Assembly (NCBI GenBank): GCA_028565635.1
Contig: JAOXYB010025258.1
Span: 1 to 16,025 of the forward strand
Direction of reading: 5' to 3'
Length of the DNA: 16,025 nucleotides
Origin: Phoronis ovalis
Lineage: Eukaryota; Phoronida; Phoronidae
Below are positions 1 to 7,467 of this stretch, in pieces. Made by a program: the position numbers and the translations under genes. The number at the start of each line of letters is the position of its first letter. The first letter of the stretch is position 1. Below the pieces are notes generated by a model. It had not been told where the DNA came from and ran no database searches. It saw nothing but the letters and a program-made list of their open reading frames with translations.

Positions 1-263
1 AAAATCATAAATTTAAGGTTTTCGCACTACTTTCCGCAGGGCCAGCCTCTTCACTAGCACTGTGATTTAAATCAATTATGACCTTATGCCAATTGGTCTA
101 TTGCAGTTGTATGACTCTATAGTTGAAAGCACAAGTTAATGTCTATGAAGATGATGCCGTGCATGGGAAACAAAACATACATAAAAATGAGATCAAACAT
201 ACCCACACCACAGTAAATATTGCTACTGAACAGAGTTATTAAATTAATGTTAAAACTTTGCAG

Positions 264-463
264 CTTACATTAAATGAACTTACCAGTTATTGTAACCAAA
301 ACAGAAAAGATAAGTTTTTTAATAATCGTTTTACGTACCACTCATTATCAAAATATACATGTACATGTACAGAGCAGTCTCTGAAAATGTCTCTACTAAC
401 AGAAACAATACCAGTTGAACACACAGCAAAGTGGTGTCATGAAGGAATCTGGAAAAACAATAT
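264..463 (+). CDS. Possible internal exon, unrecognised product (low confidence)
   Basis: A 200-base open stretch is bracketed by an acceptor (ctttgcag, ending at 263) and a strong donor (gtaagt from 464). It would enter in phase 0 and leave in phase 2, encoding about 66 residues. The translation has a mixed composition and a C-terminal stretch VEHTAKWCHEGIW, with no family I recognise. The polypyrimidine tract before the acceptor is weak. The same segment also has an opposite-strand open frame and a minus-strand gtaagt donor (283-278), so strand is uncertain and chance is a real alternative. Confidence 0.25.
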
Positions 464-537
464 GTAAGTGAACAAGGAATAAAGGAAGATTACAAAAGTT
501 AACAAAAATTCTGTACATCAAACAATGTTCATTCAAT

Positions 538-559
538 GGGGGGGGGGGGGGGGGGGGGG
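538..559. repeat. Homopolymer tract of 22 G
   Basis: There are 22 consecutive G residues on the plus strand. The tract could form a G-quadruplex and is likely to vary in length between individuals or assemblies. A minus-strand reading through it gives only polyproline and is not a gene. Confidence 0.97.
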
Positions 560-1178
560 TTTAAAGGGTACTCCTAAAAAACAAAAAACTATCGGAACTT
601 GCAAAGTTGGAAACAGTAAAAAAATAATTTTAAACTGCAATTTATAAGAGCCATTTGATTGATTTAGTGCTTTTACATTTGACGTCATGAATGTTAATAT
701 ATCTACGATGCCAACAGGAACAAAATATGCCACTGAATACTCTGTATTTCCGTTATATTGTCATAAACAGGGTTTATTTTAAAATAACAAGGCAGTCATC
801 CCTATTGGGGAAAATTGCGGAAACCTTAAGATAAAATATGTACATTTTATAATCACATTTGCAATTAAACACTTGTTTTGTCGGTGCAGGTTCGTTAGAT
901 GGAACACTAAATAAACTACACAGAATCAGTGTTCTCTTAAACAAAATGTGATATTCATCTTACATATTAAATATTATAATATATGTTTAAATATTAAAAA
1001 TATTTTCATAAGTTATGCAGTGAGGAGGTAAATTATGTGATCCTAACCAAACAAAAAACAAGATTTTATTTATATACATTTTGATGGGCTACAAAAACAG
1101 AGGATGATACTAAGTGGAAATTAGAAAAAAAATTGAATATTAGTCAAAGCTTCTTGCTCGCAGCCTAAGATTTGGACC
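560..1178. other. Non-coding, nothing recognised
   Basis: This is AT-rich sequence without a supportable exon, RNA gene or repeat. The part next to 1179 would be downstream of the minus-strand gene ending at 1381. Confidence 0.5.
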
Positions 1179-1184
1179 TTTATT
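1179..1184 (-). terminator. Candidate polyadenylation signal AATAAA
   Basis: The minus strand reads AATAAA here, about 200 bases beyond the candidate stop codon at 1381-1383. It fits the 3' UTR end of the minus-strand gene represented by exons 1717-1928 and perhaps 1381-1502. AATAAA is common by chance in AT-rich DNA, so position is the only real support. Confidence 0.35.
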
Positions 1185-1380
1185 TCAAGTTGGGAGGACC
1201 TTACAAGAAAGACACTTGCTGTATTTGGAGAAAGGTAAACAGGTGCAGTACCAATAAATGTGCTTGTAATTTTTAAGTTGGTAAAAGGTGCATCAGGTTC
1301 ATATTAACACAATATGTTTAGAACAAGACCATCTGGTGAACTTCTGAATTGATCTGAAGATCTACATCACATCTACATTT

Positions 1381-1502
1381 TTATAAACTGTATAAAGTTA
1401 GCAGCTTTATCTCCTCTTTTCTTCTAGCATACTCAACACGAAGCCACTGGTTCCAGTTATAAATTGTAATTAGTGACACAGTGTGAAACAGAGTGGAATA
1501 GC
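1381..1502 (-). CDS. Possible terminal coding exon, unrecognised
   Basis: An acceptor (ctgactag, AG at 1504-1503) is followed by 2 bases and 39 codons ending in TAA (1383-1381). The peptide has a coding-like look, including NWNQWLRVEYARRKEE, with two Trp and a basic/acidic mix unlike the low-complexity AT translation around it. It would be a last exon, with an AATAAA about 200 bases on. It needs a donor of phase 1, whereas the nearest upstream exon (1717-1928) leaves in phase 2. Either an unseen exon lies between, or one of the two is wrong, or they belong to different transcripts. Confidence 0.35.
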
Positions 1503-1716
1503 CTAGTCAGATTAGCAGCTTTTGTCATACCCAAAAAGATAGTTTGATCAATATAAAAATTTGAAAAACATACCACTGAACGAGGCATGATATTATTTCA
1601 AAATATACTGAGGGAAATGATAGCAAATGAAACTGTAAGTCATGCAGAATGCCTTTCATTTGTTGAGCTGGTTCTTTAATTTTTTTGTTGGCTTACAGTA
1701 CCTATCAAGCACTCAC

Positions 1717-1928
1717 CCACTCGCATTGGAGGATAAAGTCTCCAGCTGTCTCTTAAAGTCTAACAGCTTGTCAACGTCATTACCATCAGTCTGTAATCTA
1801 GATGACTGCTTGGCTGAGACATCACTCAACAGGTTACAGTGAATTGGGTAACAATGTAAAACTTGAGGGGTGTTAAAGGCACCAATCACCTGCCTGTGCT
1901 GGATGTAGGAGACTGGCATCTTGACAAT
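1717..1928 (-). CDS. Internal coding exon of an unrecognised protein
   Basis: The exon has a textbook pyrimidine-rich acceptor (cccccatcttcttag, AG at 1930-1929) and a strong donor (gtgagt at 1716-1711). It is 212 bases, entering in phase 0 and leaving in phase 2, so about 70 residues are encoded. It begins I-V-K-M-P-V-S-Y and contains QHRQVIGAFNTPQVLHCYP, followed by a polar, possibly helical tail with DKLLDFKRQLETL. The internal ATG at 1919-1917 is not needed as a start. Codon choice and composition differ clearly from the AT-rich flanks. I do not recognise the family. The upstream exon was not found; if this is real, the intron above it spans the 37-bp satellite or ends outside the window. 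Confidence 0.55.
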
Positions 1929-2048
1929 CTAAGAAGATGGGGGAAAACAAATTTCACACAAAGCTTCGTACTAGAATATTCAGAGTAACTTGCATTGTAT
2001 CATCTAAAATTGTGTGGATATCAAATAAATTATACAGTACATGTATAT

Positions 2049-2104
2049 AGGTCACTATATACATATATTGCCCCAATATGCACTTTTCCAACTCTCGCAT
2101 TTAA
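2049..2104. repeat. Left flanking copy of a ~55-bp direct repeat around the satellite
   Basis: Starts with aggtcactatatac and runs through a ttgcc motif, a cttttccaact motif and a cattta motif into the first satellite monomer. The same order of motifs recurs at 3088-3139 immediately after the array. Confidence 0.6.
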
Positions 2105-3072
2105 CACAGGGTATGTTTTACACTTCTCTAACCTTATTTACCACAGGGTATGTTTTACACTTCTCTAACCTTATTTACCACAGGGTATGTTTTACACTTC
2201 TCTAACCTTATTTACCACAGGGTATGTTTTACACTTCTCTAACCTTATTTACTACAGGGTATGTTTTACACTCCTCTAACCTCATTTATCACAGGGTATG
2301 TTTTACACTTCTCTAACCTTATTTACCATAGGGTATGTTTTACACTTCTCTAACCTTATTTACCACTGGGTTTGTTTTACACTTCTCTAACCTTTTTTAC
2401 CACAGGGTATGTTTTACACTTCTCTAACCTTATTTACTAGAGGGTATGTTTTACACTCCTCTAACCTTATTTACCACAGGGTATGTTTTACACTTCTCTA
2501 ACCTTATTTACCACAGGGTATGTTTTTACACTTCTCTAACCTTATTTACCACAGGGTATGTTTTACACTTTTCTAACCTTATTTACCACAGGGTATGTTT
2601 TACATCTCTCTAACCTTATTTACCACAGGGTATGTTTTACACTTCTCTAATCTTATTTACTACAGGGTATGTTTTACACTCCTCTAACCTTATTTACCAC
2701 AGTGTATGTTTTACACTTCTCTAACCTTATTTACCACAGGGTATGTTTTACACTTCTCTAACCTTATTTACCACAGGGTATGTTTTACACTTCTCTAACC
2801 TTATTTACTACAGGGTATGTTTTACACTCCTCTAACCTCATTTATCACAGGGTATGTTTTACACTTCTCTAACCTTATTTACCATAGGGTATGTTTTACA
2901 CTTCTCTAACCTTATTTACCACACGGTATGTTTTACACTTCTCTAACCTTTTTTACTACAGGGTATGTTTTACACTTCTCTAACTTTATTTACCACAGGG
3001 TATGTTTTATACTTCTGTAATCTTATTTACCTCAGGGTATGTTTTACACTTCTCTAACCTTATTTACCACAG
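2105..3072. repeat. Satellite array: 26 monomers of 37 bp
   Basis: The gggtatg core recurs at 2109, 2146, 2183 and so on every 37 bases to 3035. That makes 26 monomers, with a single 38-bp exception (one extra T near 2525). On the plus strand each monomer contains GTATGT, then CTAAC, then TTTACCACAG. Variant monomers (ctacaggg with actcctct, then cctcatttatcac, then ccataggg, then ccttttttac) occur at 2257-2405 and again at 2813-2961. The spacing is 556 bases, equal to 15 monomers plus the one-base insertion, so a higher-order unit has been duplicated. Open frames inside it are artefacts of the repeat. Confidence 0.97.
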
Positions 3073-3087
3073 CTATATTGCCATTCA

Positions 3088-3139
3088 AGGTCACTATATA
3101 CCCTTGCCTCCTGTTTTCAACTACCACATTTACCACGGG
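3088..3139. repeat. Right flanking copy of the direct repeat around the satellite
   Basis: Starts with aggtcactatatac, then ttgcctcc, ttttcaactaccac and atttaccacggg. This matches the left flank at 2049-2104 in motif order. Confidence 0.6.
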
Positions 3140-3995
3140 TGTTTTGTATTCTTCTCAAAGCCTTATTCACCAAAGGTATACTTTTTTTATTGGATATTTT
3201 CAAAAAATACTCTTTGACCGCAGGGTGTATATTCTGGAAAGCAAATTTACGCCAGGTTTGGAAAATTAAGGTTCGTAAATATTCACATATTTATTAACAA
3301 AAGGTATACAATTTACAAGCGAATTTACTACATACAGGGAATCTGCTTCAGCCGAGAGTTATTTACAATATGGTATACTTTTCATGTTTTTTCATTTACC
3401 ACAGAGTACATTTTTAATGACCTTTGTTTACCAGGGGCTTAATGTTTTTTTAACCTTGATGGCACATCCTTACAAATCTTTTTGACAAGTACCTCCCCAG
3501 GATATTAAAGGTATAATATTCATAAACAACCTGTAAAATATATTGTTATTTTAGTGAGTAATTAATATACCCTTTCACATGAAAATGTATTGCCCTACTT
3601 AATTAACTGCATCTTTTTTCCAGACGTTTCGCTCTGGTGATCATGACTTAAATAACATTATATGTACGAGTCCCGAGGAGCACTGCCATCCAAAGTGGTT
3701 ATATATGTATGTGTGTTGGCCTCCCTATGGGGTATCTTTTTCAGGATCCCTGCTTGTAACGGGGTATATATTTCAACCCTGAAAGCTCGCAACGGGGATA
3801 TATTTTTAGCTCACTGCTAACAACGGGTCCCAAAAATCTATGTTTATAGCCATGTTTGCTTCATGACCCTACTAAATTGCTTGCCAGTAAACTAGGACTA
3901 GTTTTTAGCCATCTTTTCTGACAACAGGGTATGTTTTTAGCCATTTTTTCGGACAACGGGCTATGTTTATTGCCATAGCTGGATTGCAACGGGTA
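3140..3995. repeat. Decayed tandem repeats related to the 37-bp satellite
   Basis: Irregularly spaced relatives of the monomer core continue after the clean array: ccaaaggtata near 3171, ccgcagggtgtat near 3219, ccacagagtac near 3398 and ccaggggctt near 3430. A second style follows, with caacggggtatat or caacgggctatg and tttttagccat near 3755, 3790, 3921, 3953 and 3987. I read this as an old, mutated part of the same tandem family. Further weak relatives (ccatggggtatata, ccataggatatag, ccatgggttaag) occur at 5297-5515. No gene is seen here. Confidence 0.5.
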
Positions 3996-4470
3996 GAGGG
4001 TTTTGAGGCTGGGCCTCACACCTGTACCATAAATTGGCCAAGTGCCTTCCCCCCGTACGAGTTTATTTCCTTAAGTTGAGTCCAGTTGGTTTTAATATAA
4101 GTGAAAATTGAAACAATGACAAGTTATCTAATTCCACATGTCGGTGAACGTTTGGCAATGTTTTTGTTTAATGTCGAAATATTTCACTTCCCATTATAAC
4201 GGACAGGGGGTGCATGAATTAGTGGCTGGTGGCCCTCTCAAGTTTGTAAATTATAGTAATATAAATAGCAAAATAGAAACAACGAAATTAAATCGCGGAA
4301 AAACGTAAAACACTCACCTATAATTGCACCAATATTCTCTCTAAATTGACCTAGTTACTTGATAAATTGATCAGCGTTACAAAACGCAGCCAAATGTTGG
4401 TCTGAAAAGTCACATTCCACTTAAACTTGGCACATATACCCCGGGCATATATATCCCCAACCTGCGGGCA
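3996..4470. other. Non-coding, nothing firmly recognised
   Basis: Single-copy-looking sequence upstream of the promoter-like island. A minus-strand open stretch without ATG spans about 4362-4535 and ends at a TAG before a gtgagt donor (4317-4312). Because of that stop I do not call an exon. Confidence 0.4.
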
Positions 4471-4480
4471 TATTTGTAAA

Positions 4481-4512
4481 AAGATGGCGTTTATCGACCG
4501 CCAGATGGCAGC
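4481..4512 (+). promoter_or_regulatory. Promoter-like island with YY1-type and CTCF-type motifs
   Basis: AAGATGGCG at 4481-4489 matches the YY1 core that often lies just inside the 5' end of TATA-less animal transcripts. The sequence ccgccagatggcagc at 4498-4512 agrees with the vertebrate CTCF consensus at 14 of 15 positions as I recall it. Both lie in a locally more GC-rich patch upstream of the plus-strand exons at 4940 and 5126. An ATG at 4556 opens seven codons that could splice in phase 0 to the 4940 exon, but the donor there (gtttaa) is weak. The function is inferred from motifs only. Confidence 0.3.
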
Positions 4513-4939
4513 ACAGTAACACTACCATAGTTTTGATCATGATTGTCTAGAAAAGATGGAGTCGACGTCCTCGGACGTTTAAAGAAAATCGTACCTTTAT
4601 GAAAAGTGCAATTTGTTTTTAAAGGGTCAACACTTTTGGATTATATGTACGCGATAGTGATAATAACATATCTGAAGCACATTATTTCTATTAAAAGTAA
4701 TGATATTTGGCCAACACAAAAATTTACAAGGGTTCACAACCGAAGTAAGAATTTCACTTTCATTTGCTAAACAAACCGTGGAAAAAATCCTTACATGTAT
4801 CTTTTATCACCTGAACACAGTTTATATCCATTTTCAGTTACTCAGTAGTGTTGCTTTTGAGCGCTGCTTGGGGCATATATAGTTAGATAGATTGTTACCC
4901 TCTCTGCATAGCGGGCTGCATGTAGTTGCCGACATTTAG

Positions 4940-5064
4940 AGATTTGAATGCGTGACAGATGTGCTGCTGAAAAAGGTCTCTGAAAACGTCATCGTGCTGC
5001 CAGAAAAAATTGACAAGCAAAAAAAAAGGTCATTTCCAGTCCTATCGTACTCCTATACGCCCAA
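4940..5064 (+). CDS. Coding exon of a small unrecognised protein (upstream of terminal exon)
   Basis: An acceptor (ccgacatttag, AG at 4938-4939) is followed by 41 codons plus 2 bases up to a strong donor (gtaagg from 5065). The peptide begins RFECVTDVLLKKVSEN and continues with a Lys-rich turn and an aromatic segment (SFPVLSYSYTP). It is far more protein-like than its AT-rich surroundings. It splices in phase, after 61 bases, to the exon at 5126. It was too short to stand out as an isolated open frame. The upstream exon is unknown; the short frame from the ATG at 4556 is phase-compatible but has a poor donor. A decayed transposon or a small genuine gene are both possible; I do not recognise a family. 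Confidence 0.5.
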
Positions 5065-5125
5065 GTAAGGTTAACGCTTTAAAATATTTAACTTCTGGTT
5101 GTAATGTGCTGACCTTTTTTCCCAG

Positions 5126-5159
5126 GGAGTTTCATTACTTATATAAGTATCAAAGTTAA
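5126..5159 (+). CDS. Terminal exon of the small plus-strand gene
   Basis: A classic acceptor (tgctgaccttttttcccag, ending at 5125) with a good branch-point match is followed by one base that completes the phase-2 codon of the 4940-5064 exon to Lys. Ten more codons (EFHYLYKYQS) and TAA follow at 5157-5159. The 61-base intron is within the size range of short animal introns. Agreement of donor, branch point, acceptor and phase makes this pair more convincing than either exon alone. Confidence 0.45.
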
Positions 5160-5813
5160 GCATTCCTACGGAAGTCCTGTTTAAGTTTAAATGGTATTTA
5201 GAACTGAAAACTATGATTATTTTATTCAACATGCGGAATATCCTATATAAGAACAAATTATGGCTTCAAATTGGGTTGTTTTTGCAAATATCCTGTTACC
5301 ATGGGGTATATATTGTTAATAGATAATTAATTTCAAATGTGCATTTCTTGAAATGTTTTCCGGATCCGCTGACATCATCAACCATTAGGTGCACACATCC
5401 AGCATTCTTTAACCAAAGGACCGGATGTACAACTTTTTTACCATAGGATATAGTTTACTTAAATAAATGTTTACAATGAGGTATATTTTTGTTAAGCAAT
5501 TTTTGCCATGGGTTAAGTTTTGTTTTTAATTGAGGCATCACCCAACCAAGTGTTTTCAAGTGTCCTCTAGGATACAACCACATATATAAATAGGAAATGT
5601 GTATCAATGATTGAATGCCAACTCGTGGTCACTGCAAGCCAAGCTTCATTATGTTCTGTATCTCATCAAGCTATGTTGCGCTGAGGAGTTCAGTAAAACA
5701 CAACAGAAATTGTAAGATTGTGAATCAGCCTGATTTTAATTAATAATTACAAAACATATCTAGTACAAGACAAATCGAGCATTACGTGTAACAGCTTATT
5801 CGGAAGCTAGTAA
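5160..5813. other. Non-coding, scattered decayed satellite relatives
   Basis: Holds weak relatives of the 37-bp repeat core at 5297, 5441, 5474 and 5506. A short open plus-strand stretch (about 5609-5713) includes LQAKLHYVLYLIK and could end at a gtaaga donor, but no clear acceptor was found. No confident gene. Confidence 0.4.
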
Positions 5814-5993
5814 GTAAGTGTTTGTAGGGTGCCTTTGTTTTCTACCATCGAACACTTTTTCCGGCTTTCGCACCCAAATTCCTGCTACTCGAACCGTCAC
5901 TTACGCGGGCTGATTTCCAAGGACTCGAAGGAATTTCGGTGCGAAACCCTGAAAAAGAGTTTGAATGAACTAATCTCGTTTCAGATAAGATTG
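5814..5993 (+). other. Open reading stretch of 60 codons across a CpG-rich foldback, possible exon
   Basis: The plus strand is open from just after TAA (5811-5813) to TAA (5994-5996). An acceptor-like tttgtag precedes 5828, another (gatttccaag) precedes 5921, and a strong gtaagt donor starts at 5992. The C-terminal half reads KDSKEFRCETLKKSLNELIS, which looks like protein. The minus strand is also open in part and has a gtaagt donor (5904-5899). The unusual CpG density and the inverted repeat inside suggest either a young mobile element or a genuine exon; the sequence alone does not decide. Confidence 0.3.
5855..5957. repeat. Foldback: 28-bp inverted repeat around a 47-base loop
   Basis: The arm at 5855-5882 (ctttttccgg...aaattcc) pairs with the arm at 5930-5957 (ggaatttcgg...gaaaaag) at 25 of 28 positions. 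The 47-base loop is CpG-rich. No clear target-site duplication is visible. Compatible with a short MITE-like element. Confidence 0.75.
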
Positions 5994-6038
5994 TAAGTAT
6001 CGCGCAAAATATTACCCAGATTATATGTTATAATAGAT

Positions 6039-6310
6039 ATTTAGTTTTCCTAAAGATATAGCAAGAATTTCACTCTTTATGCATTGTGCAGGAAATAAAC
6101 AGAAAATAGATCCAGTATAGAAACTGCTAAGATTGGTCGAAACACGAGGTATTTTTTAATGGTGGTAACGATGGAATAATGGGAAACAAAATGTTGTAGA
6201 AGATTAGATATAAATCTGTGGCACGCACATAAACTTAAAAGAAAACTTAAATTGGTAAATTATCTATTTTGTCAGTACACAGTATATCTTCATTATAAAA
6301 TGTCCCCAAC
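6039..6310. repeat. Lower copy of an ancient tandem duplication (peptidase 3' flank)
   Basis: Shares ordered blocks with 7468-7885. They are tagcaag.atttcactctttat near 6059 against 7486; a ctaagattgg/ctgagattgg block near 6127 against 7708; aataatggga/aataatggac near 6176 against 7754; and aaattggtaaattat/aaattggtaaattgt near 6248 against 7836. The upper copy has about 150 extra bases (about 7540-7690). Together with the exon fragment at 6620-6735 this places an old duplicate of the peptidase gene end directly downstream of the present gene. Confidence 0.65.
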
Positions 6311-6538
6311 CTATTGTCTCAGCAGATAAGCACAAGGCATGCAAATGAATGATAACACATTGACAGCCAACGTTTTATTTCTTTCAAAACTTGTCAGAGC
6401 GTATACATTTTGGAAAACATGTAAAATTCAACATTATAAATATCATGATATCCATTATGCTAATAATCTATTCAAATCAGGCTATGAGGCAATGGTTAAA
6501 AAACTTTGTTGCGTTGTAGCAATCACTCATGTAATAAA

Positions 6539-6607
6539 GTTGCAAAATGTAATAATTATTACATTTTGCAACGAAACGACATACTATTTCGTTGCAAAAT
6601 GTAATAA
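6539..6607. repeat. Two overlapping perfect palindromes
   Basis: 6539-6572 is a perfect 34-base palindrome. Its right half (6556-6576, 21 bases) is also the left arm of a second perfect inverted repeat whose right arm is 6587-6607, around a 10-base loop (cgacatacta). The result is three alternating copies of gttgcaaaatgtaataa. An atgtaataaagt motif flanks the cluster on both sides (6529-6540 and 6599-6610). It lies where most of the duplicate peptidase exon should be. Confidence 0.95.
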
Positions 6608-6619
6608 AGTAATTGATCT

Positions 6620-6735
6620 ATATCTGTACTCTCCCTCGTAATCGATGTTACTCCCAGTGTACACATGGTCCCAGTTAGTGAAAGCTGGATAACATATAGA
6701 ACAGTAACAGTCTAGCTTGTATCAGATGATACAAC
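6620..6735 (-). pseudogene. Fragment of a duplicated serine-peptidase exon
   Basis: The plus strand here repeats, with small gaps, the active exon at about 8673-8750. Shared blocks include tctgtactct, ctcgta, actcccagtgtac, ccagt.agtgaa and, more weakly, gatacaa against 8770. On the minus strand it encodes FTNWDHV...DYEGEYR against FTDWNHE...VYEREYR in the intact gene. Similarity stops just before the catalytic His motif, and the rest of the exon (about 550 bases) is missing, replaced by the palindrome cluster at 6539-6607. The fragment is therefore a dead remnant lacking the whole catalytic core. Confidence 0.8.
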
Positions 6736-6775
6736 TAGTTAACTTGGGGTTTGAAATAAAAGTATGAAAAAACAT

Positions 6776-6902
6776 TATTGTTTTTAAAAATTATCTTTCT
6801 ACGATCAATTTCTCAAAGAATCAGCAAATAAAATGGAGCGAAAAAAATTGTTGTTTACTTATCTTTCTGCGAAACATTTCTAATTAGAAAGAATCAACAA
6901 TT
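6776..6902. repeat. Diverged short tandem duplication
   Basis: attatctttctacga...caatttctcaaagaatcagcaa (about 6790-6826) is echoed by acttatctttctgcga...catttctaattagaaagaatcaacaa (about 6857-6902). Unit spacing is near 70 bases and the copies are imperfect. Confidence 0.5.
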
Positions 6903-7467
6903 GATTGCCACTTTTTAAAGAGTATGAATAGTTGAAGCCAAGGAAAATGTTAGCAAAAAACAAAGTAAGGGAACGATATAATGCGTTTTACCTGTAAAAT
7001 TAGTGGCAATGTTTTGACATTGGTCCATTCTAAACCAGAGTGCACAGACATCGCTACGGACACGTACTCAAGTCATAAATTTCCAATTGAAGCTTACCGT
7101 AACATTCTTACGTTATTTCTTAATCCCTATGATTTTCTTTTTTGTAGTTTCATATATTTAAACCAGATGGTATTCAGTGGGCAATATTAACATTCGTGAA
7201 TGATGAGGAGTAAGGCTAATGTACAGTATAAACAATTAAAGGAAGCTAACAACAGAAATATATTTTCAATGATAATCATAAAATGCAATTTTCGGTTGCT
7301 AGCAAGTAGAACGTGTACGTGTACACACAGAACAAGTTTGCATATTTAGAAATGGTTCAAATTGTGACAAATTGTGTACTGCGAAAATTCAAAATATACT
7401 TTTTCATATTAGGTCAGCTGCATTAGGTCCCTATACCGTTTTTATTTTGCTTTGGGTGTTTTAAAAG
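6903..7467. other. Non-coding spacer between the two duplication copies
   Basis: The plus-strand open frame at 6981-7190 has no splice context or recognisable domain and looks like chance. No repeats of note apart from a gtgtacgtgtacac motif near 7314. Confidence 0.4.

Noticed and set aside
533-733. Minus-strand open frame ending in polyproline
   Set aside because: The Pro run is the G homopolymer read on the other strand; no supporting features.
1571-1604. Possible 34-base microexon on the minus strand
   Set aside because: Good splice signals (ttccctcag and gtatgt), but its phase joins neither the 1717-1928 exon nor the 1381-1502 exon without a stop.
2105-3072. CRISPR-like regularity
   Set aside because: The 37-bp units abut with no unique spacers and the context is eukaryotic; it is a satellite.
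3002-3269. Open frames of 71 and 76 codons (plus strand)
   Set aside because: They arise from the 37-bp repeat, whose length is not a multiple of three, and run into its decayed edge; no splice or start context.
4362-4535. Minus-strand open stretch of about 57 codons
   Set aside because: No start codon, and an in-frame TAG comes before the only nearby donor; overlaps the promoter-like motifs.
5071-5256. Minus-strand open frame of 61 codons
   Set aside because: Overlaps the better supported plus-strand intron and terminal exon; no domain recognised.
6339-6641. 100-codon plus-strand open frame
   Set aside because: Its C-terminal third is the palindrome cluster and the antisense of the pseudo-exon fragment; no domain or splice signals.
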